From Streptomyces sp. NBC_00576 (GTDB lineage Bacteria > Actinomycetota > Actinomycetes > Streptomycetales > Streptomycetaceae), in assembly GCF_036345175.1 (NCBI RefSeq), contig NZ_CP107780.1, positions 4,588,001 through 4,652,000 of the forward strand: 64,000 nucleotides of DNA, written 5' to 3'. The first letter of the stretch is position 1. The number at the start of each line of letters is the position of its first letter. Of this stretch, positions 34,236 through 42,405 are shown piece by piece. The notes under the pieces are model-generated. The model ran no database searches. It was given only the letters and a program-made list of their open reading frames with translations, and was not told the DNA's origin. Both the position numbers and the translations under genes were made by a program.

Positions 34236-34286
34236 CAGAGAAGCGCCTGCCCCGGTCGGTCCGACCGGGGCAGGCGCTTCTCTGTG
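34236..34286 (+). terminator. Very strong terminator
   Basis: Uninterrupted arms of about 24 bases: the left arm begins AGAGAAGCGCCTGCC and the right arm ends GGCAGGCGCTTCTCT. It is placed between the convergent membrane-protein and carboxypeptidase genes and probably serves both. Confidence 0.85.
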
Positions 34287-34324
34287 TGCCGTGTGGTGCC
34301 GTGTGGTGCCGTGTGGTGCCGTGC
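34285..34324. repeat. 10-bp tandem repeat between convergent genes
   Basis: CGTGTGGTGC occurs three times in succession, with partial copies on each side, directly after the terminator and just before the carboxypeptidase stop codon. Confidence 0.7.
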
Positions 34325-34334
34325 TGCGTACCGC

Positions 34335-37300
34335 TCAGCCGACCCGTGTCAGCTTCTTGTCGTAGCCGGGCTCGACCAGGTCCTTCTGGAGCTGTACGGG
34401 CACCTTCACCGCGCCGCCCTTGCCGTCGCCCACGGTGAGGGAGCCCACCGCGGTGCCCGCCTTGGCGGAGTGCGGCAGGTCGTCGGCGGCCGCGAACGAC
34501 AGCTCGACCTTCCGTCCGGCCCAGCCGACCGCCGTGACGTCCTTCGACAGCACGACCGGCGTCTGCCCGCCGAGGCCGTCGTCGACGTATCCGACGACGT
34601 CGCCCTTCTTGAGGATCTTCGACGAGAGCAGCGCATCCCGGGCGGCGATCATGGCCGTCTTGCTGACCGCGTTGACCGTGTCGATGATCGGCGCCGTGTG
34701 CTGGCCGAGGATCGCGCCGACGACGATGGCCGTCTCCCCGCCGACCTCCTTGGTGGCGGCGAAGAGCAGGTTGCCGCCGGCCGCGGTGGTGGTGCCGGTC
34801 TTGATGCCGATGGCGCCGTTGTAGGGGACGAGACGGTCGAAGTTTTCCCACTTCTTACCCGTGGGGTCGTACCAGACCGGCAGCTTGGTGATGTCCATCA
34901 GGGCCGGGATCTTCACCAGCTCGTTGCCCAGCTTCACCTGGTCCTCGGCGGTGGAGACGGTGGTCTCCTTGAGCCCGGAGGCGTCGGTGTAGGTGGTGTT
35001 CTTCATCCCGAGTTCCTTGGCGGTGTCGTTCATCTTCTTGATGAACGCGGCCTCGGTTCCCGAGTCCCAGCGTGCCAGCAGTCGCGCGATGTTGTTCGCC
35101 GAGGGGATCATGATGGCCGTGATCGCCTGCTGCTGGGTGAGGACGTCATCCTTCTTGGCGGTGGTGAGGGTGGACTCGCCGTCCTTCCAGTAGCCGGCTT
35201 CCTTCTCCGCGAGCGCGTCGATGGTGATCTTCGGCCCCGCCTCGCCGGACTTCAGCGGGTGGTCCTTGAGGACGATGTACGCGGTCATGGCCTTGGCGAC
35301 CGACCCGATGGCGACCGGCTTCTGCTCGCCGAACTTCCCCATGGTCCCGACGCCGTTGACGTCCATCCAGCCCTGCCCCTCGGAGGGCCACGGCAGAGCG
35401 GCGGCCGTTCCGTCGAAGGTGTAGGAGTCCTTGGCGGTCAGCGTGAGCTCGGGGGCCGGCAACGGACGCATCGCCTGTACGACCGCAAAGACGATCGCCA
35501 ACAGGATGGCCACCGGCGTCCAGATCTTGACGCGCCGCACGATCGTCCGCACCGCGGTGTCCCGGGGCGGCGGCGTGTTCGTCAGCTCGGCCAGCAGATC
35601 CAGCGGCGGCAAAGGCGGCAACGGCTGCTGCGTCGTCCGCTCCGGCCCCACCTGCGGGACGACGGCGGTGGCATCGGCGGCGGGCGCCTTGGGCGGCTGG
35701 GCGGCGGGCGTCCTGGGCGGTTCAGCGCCGGGCGGCGGCTTACGGGTGGCCGGGTCGTCCAGCTTCTTCAGGGCTACGAATTTGCTGGTGCGTTCAGCAA
35801 CGGACTCGCCGTTGGCTTCCGCATCGGCGTTCGCGGCGGCGCCTGTCTCGCGCTTGTCGTCCTTGGGCTTCGCGGCCGGGACATCGGACAGCTTGAGCAT
35901 CGTCGTCGGCTGATCGACCGGGGGTGCGGCGGGCGGGCGTACGGCTTTGAAGATGGCGGTGGGCTGGTCGACGGGCGGCTTGGGGGCCGGGTCGTCGGCA
36001 TCCGCATGAGGTTCAGGGTCAGAATCGGCTTCGGGGTCAGCGCCTGCTTCGGCGCGAGCTTCGGCGTCGGCACCCGGATCCGCCTCGGCGTCGGCGTCGG
36101 TGCCAGCGCCGGCTTCGGCTTCGGCTTCGGCTCCGGCTCCGGCTCCGGCTCCGGAGCCTGCTTTTGCTTGACCATCGGCGTCGACACCCGGGACCGCATC
36201 GGCGACGACACGCGGGTCGGCGACGGCGACGGCACTGGACCCAGAGTCGATGCCGGAGCCTGCCCCGGTGCGCCCGTCGGCATCGGCATCGGCATCGGCA
36301 TCGGGGCCAGAGTCCGCCTTGGCGCCAGCGTCGGCGTCGGCGTCCGCATCGGCGACGGAGTCTGCCTCGGTGCGAGCGTCGGCGTCGGCATCGGCGTCGG
36401 CATCGGCATCGGCATCGGCATCGGCATCGGCATCGGCATCGGAGCCAGAGTCTGCCTTGGCGCGAGCTTCGGCGTCCGCATCGGCGTCGGGGTCTGCCTC
36501 GGCGCGAGCGTCGGCGTCCGCATCGGCATCGACATCGACATCGACATCGGAGCCAGAGTCTGCCTTGGCGCGAGCTTCGGCGTCCGCATCGGCGTCGGGG
36601 TCTGCCTCGGCGCGAGCGTCGGCGTCCGCGTCCGCATCGTCGCCGACCCGCGGGTCGGCGACGGCGACGGCACTGGACCCAGAGTCGATGCCGGAGCCTG
36701 CCCCGGTGCGCCCGTCGGCATCGGCATCGGCATCGGGGCCAGAGTCTGCCTCGGCGCGAGCTTCGGCGTCGGCGTCCGCATCGGCGTCGGAGTCGGCCTC
36801 GGTGCGAGCACCGGGGCCGGAGTCGAGGTCTGCTTCGGCTTCGGCCGTCGTATTCGGCTCGGGCTCGGACGCCCCTTCGGGCTCAGGCTCGGTACCGGGC
36901 TCAGGCTCCGACGCTGCCTCGGGCTCCGATTCGCTCTCCTGTGCGCCCTCCGGCTCAGAGGAGTCCTCACCGGAGTCGCCGGAGGCCCCGTCGGCGACCT
37001 CAGGAGCCTCGTCAGCGGCCTCGGAGGGCTCATCCGGTCCGGCGTGGCCATCGGCCTCCGCCGCGGGCGCCTCGTCGCTCTCAGGGGCATCGGCCGGAGC
37101 GTTCACATCCGTATCGGGACGGTCTTCGTCGGCGGCACCCTCGACGCCTTCGGACTCCTCCGCGACCTTGCCCTTGGCGCCGGTCCCATCGTCGCCGCCG
37201 GCGACCCACGCGGCCACGGCCGCGCGCAACCGGGTGCTGCCCGACCCGTCGGTGCCGTCGGCCGGGGTGGCCTCGGCGGCATCCTCGGGCTCGCTCGCAG

Positions 37301-37610
37301 CCTCCGCGGCCGCGTCCGCCGTACTCACGTCCAGGTCGGCGCCGAGATCGGCGTCGGCCTCGACGCCGCCCTCCACGTCCGCGTCCGCGCCTTCCGCCTT
37401 CGCCGGAAGCGGCGGGCGGGAGAACACCCGCGTCGCCGTGTCCACGCCACCGCGCGCCGTGGACTCACGCTCCCGGGCCACCGCGAGCCGTGGGTCGCGT
37501 ACCCCGGCGCCGGATTCACTCCTGGCCCCGGGAACCGGACCCGCGCTCCCCGACGTCGGTTCTTCCGACGACTCGCGCTGCTTCGACCTGTCGGGGGACT
37601 CGCCCGCCAC
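34335..37610 (-). CDS. D-alanyl-D-alanine carboxypeptidase (S11 PBP) with a huge acidic repeat domain
   Basis: About 1091 residues. The last 400 form a penicillin-binding carboxypeptidase: SVAK (about 768), SANN (about 833) and GIKTGTTTA (about 936) are the three active-site motifs. A single membrane span (VAILLAIVFAVVQAM, about 700) precedes it. The first 690 residues, presumably cytoplasmic, are disordered: acidic/Pro-rich segments plus a block (about 240-540) of Asp-Ala and Glu-Ala repeats containing longer duplicated units. Ordinary S11 enzymes are 300-450 residues. The enzyme trims the terminal D-Ala of peptidoglycan peptides. GTG at 37610 is chosen for AAGGAGG five bases upstream; frames reaching 37766 have weaker sites. 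Confidence 0.9.
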   Translation of the reverse strand: MAGESPDRSKQRESSEEPTSGSAGPVPGARSESGAGVRDPRLAVARERESTARGGVDTATRVFSRPPLPAKAEGADADVEGGVEADADLGADLDVSTADAAAEAASEPEDAAEATPADGTDGSGSTRLRAAVAAWVAGGDDGTGAKGKVAEESEGVEGAADEDRPDTDVNAPADAPESDEAPAAEADGHAGPDEPSEAADEAPEVADGASGDSGEDSSEPEGAQESESEPEAASEPEPGTEPEPEGASEPEPNTTAEAEADLDSGPGARTEADSDADADADAEARAEADSGPDADADADGRTGAGSGIDSGSSAVAVADPRVGDDADADADARAEADPDADADAEARAKADSGSDVDVDVDADADADARAEADPDADADAEARAKADSGSDADADADADADADADADADADARTEADSVADADADADAGAKADSGPDADADADADGRTGAGSGIDSGSSAVAVADPRVVADAVPGVDADGQAKAGSGAGAGAGAEAEAEAGAGTDADAEADPGADAEARAEAGADPEADSDPEPHADADDPAPKPPVDQPTAIFKAVRPPAAPPVDQPTTMLKLSDVPAAKPKDDKRETGAAANADAEANGESVAERTSKFVALKKLDDPATRKPPPGAEPPRTPAAQPPKAPAADATAVVPQVGPERTTQQPLPPLPPLDLLAELTNTPPPRDTAVRTIVRRVKIWTPVAILLAIVFAVVQAMRPLPAPELTLTAKDSYTFDGTAAALPWPSEGQGWMDVNGVGTMGKFGEQKPVAIGSVAKAMTAYIVLKDHPLKSGEAGPKITIDALAEKEAGYWKDGESTLTTAKKDDVLTQQQAITAIMIPSANNIARLLARWDSGTEAAFIKKMNDTAKELGMKNTTYTDASGLKETTVSTAEDQVKLGNELVKIPALMDITKLPVWYDPTGKKWENFDRLVPYNGAIGIKTGTTTAAGGNLLFAATKEVGGETAIVVGAILGQHTAPIIDTVNAVSKTAMIAARDALLSSKILKKGDVVGYVDDGLGGQTPVVLSKDVTAVGWAGRKVELSFAAADDLPHSAKAGTAVGSLTVGDGKGGAVKVPVQLQKDLVEPGYDKKLTRVG
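36211..36738. repeat. Long direct repeats and Asp-Ala codon arrays inside the carboxypeptidase gene
   Basis: A segment of about 90 bases at 36211-36300 recurs almost unchanged at 36649-36738 (offset 438, 146 codons). A second unit at 36441-36526 recurs at 36549-36634 (offset 108, 36 codons). Between them are runs of the hexamer GGCATC. All offsets are multiples of three, so the frame is kept. Confidence 0.85.
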
Positions 37611-37843
37611 CGATGCCTCCTTCATGCGCCGCACGTTCACCGTGCGTCTACCGAACCGTGAATCGTCAAAGGCAGCCCGAACGACACTGTCCGAACCACC
37701 TACCAGTGTCCTGTGCGCAGCCTTGACTCCTGCGGTAGACGAGAACGACATACCTACTGGTTCCACAACGAAGCGGTCACGCCCCCTCGACAGATGAATG
37801 TGAGAGGGGTCACCCTGTCATTCATCCACGCGGGGAGGCATGG

Positions 37844-38599
37844 ATGGGCAGGAGCCGCAGATCAATTCCGGAAGAGCTTCTTCTGCTGGCGTTGGACCCG
37901 GCCACGGGTACCACCGCACAGCCGCAGTCGCTCGACCTCGGTCTGGCCGGAGCACAGCTAGTGGAGCTGGCGATGGCCGGACGGATAGCCCCGGACGGGG
38001 ATCGTATCGCCGTGGTCGTACCACGGCCGACTGGAGATCCAACACTGGACTGTGCGTTGGAACTGCTTCGCCGACGCGGAGCACCCGTACGCGCAGTGAA
38101 CTGGATTGGCGGGCCCCGCCTGGGGCTGCGTCAGACCTACCTCTCGCATCTTGAGCGGTGCGGCATGGTGCATGCCGTGGCGGGACAGATGTGCGGGGTG
38201 CTGCCGACGACTCGCTATCAGGCGACGGACACGGAGATCAGCCGGGAGATCAGAGCCCGACTGGACACCGCAATCCGCACCGGCGTTCCGCCGGATCCGC
38301 GGACGGCGGCGCTCGCCGCGCTGGCCCATGCGGTCGGTCTCGGCAAGCACCTGTATCCGGGTAACGAGGGACGTTCGTCCCGCTCCCGGCTGCGGGACCT
38401 GATCCGGCACGACCCCATGGGCGGACTGGTGGCCCACGCTGTCATGGACGTGCAGAACGGCGTCGCGGCCCAGCCGCGCCGCAGCCCGGCACCGGTCGGC
38501 CGTCAGGCCGCCCCCGGAGCCAGGTCCGCATCGGAGCCCGCACGCGGCGTTCCGATGCAGCCGCACCACGGATCGATGGCGCGCGCCGTGGCTCACTGA
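37844..38599 (+). CDS. GPP34-family (GOLPH3-like) protein
   Basis: 251 residues. GPP34 signatures are SIPEELLLLALDPATG at the start, LAGAQLVELAMAGRI, LERCGMVHAVAG and a helical C-terminal half ending in DPMGGLVAHAVMDVQNG. The last 45 residues are a Pro/Arg/Ser-rich tail. Eukaryotic GOLPH3 binds phosphatidylinositol-4-phosphate; the many Streptomyces paralogues have no established role. ATG at 37844 follows GGGGAGG. Confidence 0.9.
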   Translation: MGRSRRSIPEELLLLALDPATGTTAQPQSLDLGLAGAQLVELAMAGRIAPDGDRIAVVVPRPTGDPTLDCALELLRRRGAPVRAVNWIGGPRLGLRQTYLSHLERCGMVHAVAGQMCGVLPTTRYQATDTEISREIRARLDTAIRTGVPPDPRTAALAALAHAVGLGKHLYPGNEGRSSRSRLRDLIRHDPMGGLVAHAVMDVQNGVAAQPRRSPAPVGRQAAPGARSASEPARGVPMQPHHGSMARAVAH

Positions 38600-39080
38600 G
38601 CCGCAGTCCCGCGGCGAACGCCCGATCCGCGCAGCACCCGCACCACGCAGGACCACGCAGGGCATCAACAGCGCCGTACCGCAGTCCCCAAGACCGGTTC
38701 GGGAGCCGCTGGCCGCGCGGGGCGGTGAGGGACCGTAAGGACGTCCGCAAGGACTCCGAAACGGCCCTCGCCGCCCCGCGCGGACGCATGTCCGGATCCG
38801 GTGGCCGGCACAGACCGCCCAGCCCCGGCCGCCCGGCAGTGCCCGCCGACACATTGCGTCCGACACATGGCGTCCGGCACATGCGTGTCGGGAGTCGGCC
38901 GGAAGCGAGCCCGAAGGATAAGCGGAATCCGCCGAACTGGCGTGTACCGGGCGCATATCTCCCACCCAGACACCGCATATCCGCAGTTTCCCAGCGGTAG
39001 CACGCACCTTGGTGGCAGTCTGCTCAACAGCAGATACGGAAAGTGGCAAGTACAGGTACGCAGCCGGAGGTGCACGTCCC
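38600..39080. other. Long intergenic region, no gene seen
   Basis: About 480 bases between GPP34 and the XRE regulator. Frames on both strands are Arg/Pro-rich and motif-free. It includes short direct repeats near 38860 (GTCCGACACATGGCGTCCG, then GGCACATGCGTGTC). The anti-sigma-like ATPase often encoded beside XRE/DUF397 pairs is not here. Presumably holds the XRE promoter. Confidence 0.5.
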
Positions 39081-39938
39081 ATGGCGTCCAACGTCAATCC
39101 CACCGTCAGGCGACGCCGGTTGGGCCAGGAGTTGCGCAGGCTCCGCGAACAGAAGGGCATGACGGCCGAAGAGGTCGCCGAGCGGCTGCTGGTCTCCCAG
39201 TCGAAGATCAGCAGGTTGGAGAACGGCCGCCGCAGCATCAGCCAGCGCGATGTCCGCGACCTGTGCGGGGTGTACGACGTCGAGGACCAGCGGATGGTCG
39301 ACTCCCTGATGGAGATGGCCAAGGACTCCCGCCAGCAGGGCTGGTGGCACGCGTTCGGTGACGTCCCGTACAGCGTGTACATCGGACTGGAGACGGACGC
39401 GGCGTCGCTGCGGGTGTACGACCCCCAGGTCATCCCGGGGCTGTTGCAGACCCGCCCGTACGCGGAGGCCCTCATCACCGGCGCGCTGCCGGAGACGGCC
39501 TCCAGCGACATCGACAACCGCGTCCAGGTCCGGTTGCGGCGGCAGGAACGAATCACCGCCCTGGAGAACCCGCTGCGCCTGTGGACGGTGCTCGACGAGG
39601 CGGCGCTGCGCCGTCTCGTGGGCAACAAGCTGCTGATGCGGGAGCAACTCGAGTCCCTGGTCGAGCAGTCCCAGCTGCCGCACGTCACCGTGCAGGTCAT
39701 CCCCTTCGAGATGGGGGCGCATCCCGGCCTCAACGGCCAGTACGCGATCCTGGAGTTCCCCGACGCGGCCGATTCCAGCGTGGTCTACATCGAGGGCGTC
39801 ACCAGCGACCTCTATCTGGAGAAGGCGCAGGACGTACAGAAGTACAGCGTCATGTACGAACACTTGAGGGCACAGGCCCTCAATGTGGAACAATCCCGGC
39901 AATTCATCGCGGACTTGGCGAAAGAGTACGCACGCTGA
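39081..39938 (+). CDS. XRE-family regulator with DUF5753 domain
   Basis: About 285 residues. An N-terminal XRE helix-turn-helix (about 8-65: LGQELRRLREQKGMTAEEVA, then VSQSKISRLENGRR) is followed by the DUF5753 domain (about 95-280; YDPQVIPGLLQTRPYAEALI and VTVQVIPFEMGAHPGL). This is the widespread Streptomyces class that pairs with DUF397 proteins and acts in development or antibiotic regulation. The DUF397 gene follows at 40167 with a 228-base gap. ATG at 39081 is chosen because the HTH begins there and GGAGG lies upstream. Confidence 0.93.
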   Translation: MASNVNPTVRRRRLGQELRRLREQKGMTAEEVAERLLVSQSKISRLENGRRSISQRDVRDLCGVYDVEDQRMVDSLMEMAKDSRQQGWWHAFGDVPYSVYIGLETDAASLRVYDPQVIPGLLQTRPYAEALITGALPETASSDIDNRVQVRLRRQERITALENPLRLWTVLDEAALRRLVGNKLLMREQLESLVEQSQLPHVTVQVIPFEMGAHPGLNGQYAILEFPDAADSSVVYIEGVTSDLYLEKAQDVQKYSVMYEHLRAQALNVEQSRQFIADLAKEYAR

Positions 39939-40166
39939 CGCCCTGGAGAAGCAAGGGACGCACAGTACACCTGCGCATCACGCCAGTGGAAGAGCCCGCT
40001 GGTATATGCCACCCGGTCGAGTGAACGACCAGTCCGCTTAACGGTGTTGGCGAGTAGCGTCGATCAGGCCATCGAAGAACAACGTTGGCGCAAACCGTGC
40101 CGCGGGCTCCGCAGGGTGCCCTCCGGTCGGCGACAGCAACTCACCACTGGTCAAAGCGGAGCGAAC

Positions 40167-40376
40167 ATGGCAATTCAGCAAGGCGCCACGAGCACCTGGA
40201 CGAAGTCCTCGTACTCCACTGGCAACGGCGCGTGCGTCGAGGTCAAGTCCCCGATTCACGCGGCGATGGCGGTCCGGGACTCCAAGGTCCCGTCCGGTCC
40301 GACGCTGGCTTTCCCGGCCGACTCATGGAACTCGTTCGTGGCAGAGGTCAGTCGGGGAGCGTTCGACCTCATCTGA
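40167..40376 (+). CDS. DUF397-domain protein, partner of the XRE regulator
   Basis: 69 residues, the usual DUF397 length. Signatures are TWTKSSYSTGNGACVEV, AVRDSK and a C-terminal W-NSFVAEV helix. Proteins of this type bind their cognate XRE/DUF5753 partner and modulate it, possibly as a toxin-antitoxin-like pair. ATG at 40167 is selected because the conserved W-x-KSS motif starts about 11 residues later. Confidence 0.92.
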   Translation: MAIQQGATSTWTKSSYSTGNGACVEVKSPIHAAMAVRDSKVPSGPTLAFPADSWNSFVAEVSRGAFDLI

Positions 40377-40419
40377 TGCGTCACCGCCACTTCCCACAAC
40401 TCCATAAGCACCGCAGGAA

Positions 40420-40460
40420 GAGCCCTCTCGACTGGCCCGCCGTCCTGGCCGAGGGGGCTC
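40420..40460 (+). terminator. Terminator between DUF397 and the convergent EthD-like gene
   Basis: Arms GAGCCCTCTCG and CGAGGGGGCTC, with wobble pairs, extend into ACTGG/CTGG around a short loop, 43 bases after the DUF397 stop. Confidence 0.65.
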
Positions 40461-40478
40461 GGCCATGCCCGGCTCCGG

Positions 40479-41333
40479 TCACCTGAGCCGGTCGACGTAC
40501 AGGTCGGTGCCGGGCACGGTGGGAATGAACGGAGCCACGAACTCCACCCGCCCCAGGCCGACTTCGGCCACATCCTCCCCCAGCCCCGTGAAGTACGGCT
40601 CCCAGCAGTCCCGTGGATCCGCCTCCAGGAACCACAGCAGCGTCAGCCGTACGTCCACGCCCTCGACCTGCTTCACGTACGTCATACGGTCGCCGGGCAG
40701 CGGGGTCGGGTGGAAGACGGTGACCATGGCGGCCGGTGAGGCGCTCAGGCGCTTGGGCAGGTGGCGGGTGCGGAGCCACTCCAGCAACTCCGCCCGCGCT
40801 GCCGGACTTTCGGCGTCGATGACCTGCAACACCAGTCCCGCGTACGGGTGGTCCAGCGCGTGGAAGTCCCGGGGGCCGGCGGCGCCGTCCCGGTAGACGG
40901 TCGTCTCGTGGTCCTGGAACGCCGTGAAGACGTGGGTACGGTCGTGATAGACGCGTGCGTCGCGGTTCAGGCGTTTGTTGATGCCGACGGTCCAGCGCAT
41001 GTGGTCGGCGTAGCGGCCCTGAGTGATCCAGTACGTGGAGAGATAGCAGCCCGCGGTGACCGGTTGCGCGATCGCCGACTTCTCGGGGTAGCGCAGGAGT
41101 TGGAGGTCCCGGGGTGCGACCCAGCGGCGGCCGGAGAACATCCAGGGCATGGCCATCGCACCGGCGATGAAATGATCATCTTCGTACCAGCGGTTGTACG
41201 CGTACTCGTGGCCCGGGTGCGGTTCGACCATGGTGATGAGCGCATGGCCCGGGTGGACTCCGTACGGGCCGACTGCCGCGAGTTCGGCATACACCTCGCT
41301 GCGGGTCTCCTCGTCATGGGTTTTCTCGCTCAT
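40479..41333 (-). CDS. EthD/dabb-like hypothetical protein
   Basis: About 284 residues, no signal or membrane span. Two similar ferredoxin-like halves are suggested: NRWYEDDHFIAGAMAMPWMF in the first and LLEWLRTRHLPKRLS with MVTVFHP in the second, like a tandem dimeric alpha/beta-barrel protein. Conserved His and Asp in YEDDHF recall EthD-type enzymes. It is divergent from an SDR gene across a palindrome, so the two may act on the same compound. ATG at 41333 is placed after GGGAAGAG; a CTTCCTCTCT repeat lies just upstream. Confidence 0.65.
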   Translation of the reverse strand: MSEKTHDEETRSEVYAELAAVGPYGVHPGHALITMVEPHPGHEYAYNRWYEDDHFIAGAMAMPWMFSGRRWVAPRDLQLLRYPEKSAIAQPVTAGCYLSTYWITQGRYADHMRWTVGINKRLNRDARVYHDRTHVFTAFQDHETTVYRDGAAGPRDFHALDHPYAGLVLQVIDAESPAARAELLEWLRTRHLPKRLSASPAAMVTVFHPTPLPGDRMTYVKQVEGVDVRLTLLWFLEADPRDCWEPYFTGLGEDVAEVGLGRVEFVAPFIPTVPGTDLYVDRLR

Positions 41334-41389
41334 TCTCTTCCCCTTCCTCTCTCTTCCTCTCTCTTCCTTCCTCCTTCGGACGCCCATAC

Positions 41390-41406
41390 TCTGACGCTCC
41401 GTCAGA
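41390..41406. promoter_or_regulatory. Palindrome between the EthD-like and SDR genes
   Basis: Perfect arms TCTGACG and CGTCAGA around CTC, 56 bases before one start and 28 before the other. Typical size for a TetR-type operator; no regulator gene adjoins, so it would be supplied from elsewhere. Confidence 0.6.
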
Positions 41407-41434
41407 TAATCCGCCAGTGTCGGGGAGGGCTTCG

Positions 41435-42220
41435 ATGTCGCTGCTCACAGGGAAGACCGTGGTGGTGTCGGGAGTCGGCGCCGGGCTCGGGCGTCAGGTC
41501 GCGGCGGCTGTCGTGCGGGACGGGGGTAACGCCGTGCTCGGAGCGCGCACCGAGGCGCACCTCGTGAAGACCGCCGCCGAGCTCGATCCGGACGGGGCGC
41601 GGACGGCGTACCTCGCGACCGACATCACCGACGAGGGGCAGTGCCGGGCGCTGGCCGCGCTGGCGTGCGAGCGGTTCGGGCGGATCGACGGGGTCGTCCA
41701 TGTCGCCGCCTGGGACAGCTACTTCGGGGGGATCGAGGACGCGGACTTCGAGAGCTGGGCGGGTGTCGTCGATGTGAATCTGCTGGGCACTCTGCGGATG
41801 ACGCGGGCCTGCCTGCCGGCCCTGAAGGAGCGGGGCGGGAGTGTGGTGTTCATCGGTACGCAGTCCGCCGTGGCCGCCCCCTCCCAGGTGCGGCAGGCCG
41901 CGTACGCCGCCTCCAAGGGGGCGTTGACGAGCGCGATGTACTCGCTGGCGCGGGAACTCGGGCCCCATCGGATACGGGTCAACACCGTGCTGCCGGGCTG
42001 GATGTGGGGGCCGCCGGTGGAGGCGTACGTGCGGTTCACGGCTCGGGGGGACGGGGTGCCGGAGGCCGAGGTGCGGCGGCGGCTGGCGGAGCGGATGGCG
42101 TTGCCCGAACTGGCCACGGACGGGGATGTCGCGGACGCGGTGGTGTTTCTGGCGTCGGAGCGGGCTCGGGCCATCACCGGGCAGTCGTTGCTGGTGAACG
42201 CGGGGGAGTTGATGCGGTAG
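41435..42220 (+). CDS. SDR-family oxidoreductase
   Basis: About 261 residues, classical short-chain dehydrogenase/reductase. The NAD(P) motif is VVVSGVGAGLGRQV (a TGxxxGxG variant with Ser for Thr), followed by DVNLLGTLRMTR, the catalytic Ser in VFIGTQSAV and Tyr-Lys in QAAYAASKGAL, and PGWMWGPPVE. All catalytic residues are present. Substrate unknown. ATG at 41435 follows GGGGAGGG. Divergent from the EthD-like gene, suggesting one small catabolic unit. Confidence 0.92.
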   Translation: MSLLTGKTVVVSGVGAGLGRQVAAAVVRDGGNAVLGARTEAHLVKTAAELDPDGARTAYLATDITDEGQCRALAALACERFGRIDGVVHVAAWDSYFGGIEDADFESWAGVVDVNLLGTLRMTRACLPALKERGGSVVFIGTQSAVAAPSQVRQAAYAASKGALTSAMYSLARELGPHRIRVNTVLPGWMWGPPVEAYVRFTARGDGVPEAEVRRRLAERMALPELATDGDVADAVVFLASERARAITGQSLLVNAGELMR

Positions 42221-42405
42221 CTGATATTCCGCCAATCATTCAGTGGTCGCATTGAGTTCATGGACATGAACCGAGGTCAGTGCGGCGAACTTTTTTACTC
42301 CCTCTTGACTGTACGAGCTGTTGTCGCTGCCATGCCAGCGAATCGACGATGAGCGGGCGCTCGACACCCCCGCTCGACTTGCTCGACGCCCCTGGGAGGG
42401 AGCAC

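Noticed and set aside
34284..37661. A 1125-codon open frame antisense to the carboxypeptidase gene, with Gly-Ile repeats
   Set aside because: It is the mirror of the Asp-Ala codon repeat and biased codon use on the real strand. It has no ribosome site or recognisable domain, and the sense frame has all three PBP motifs.
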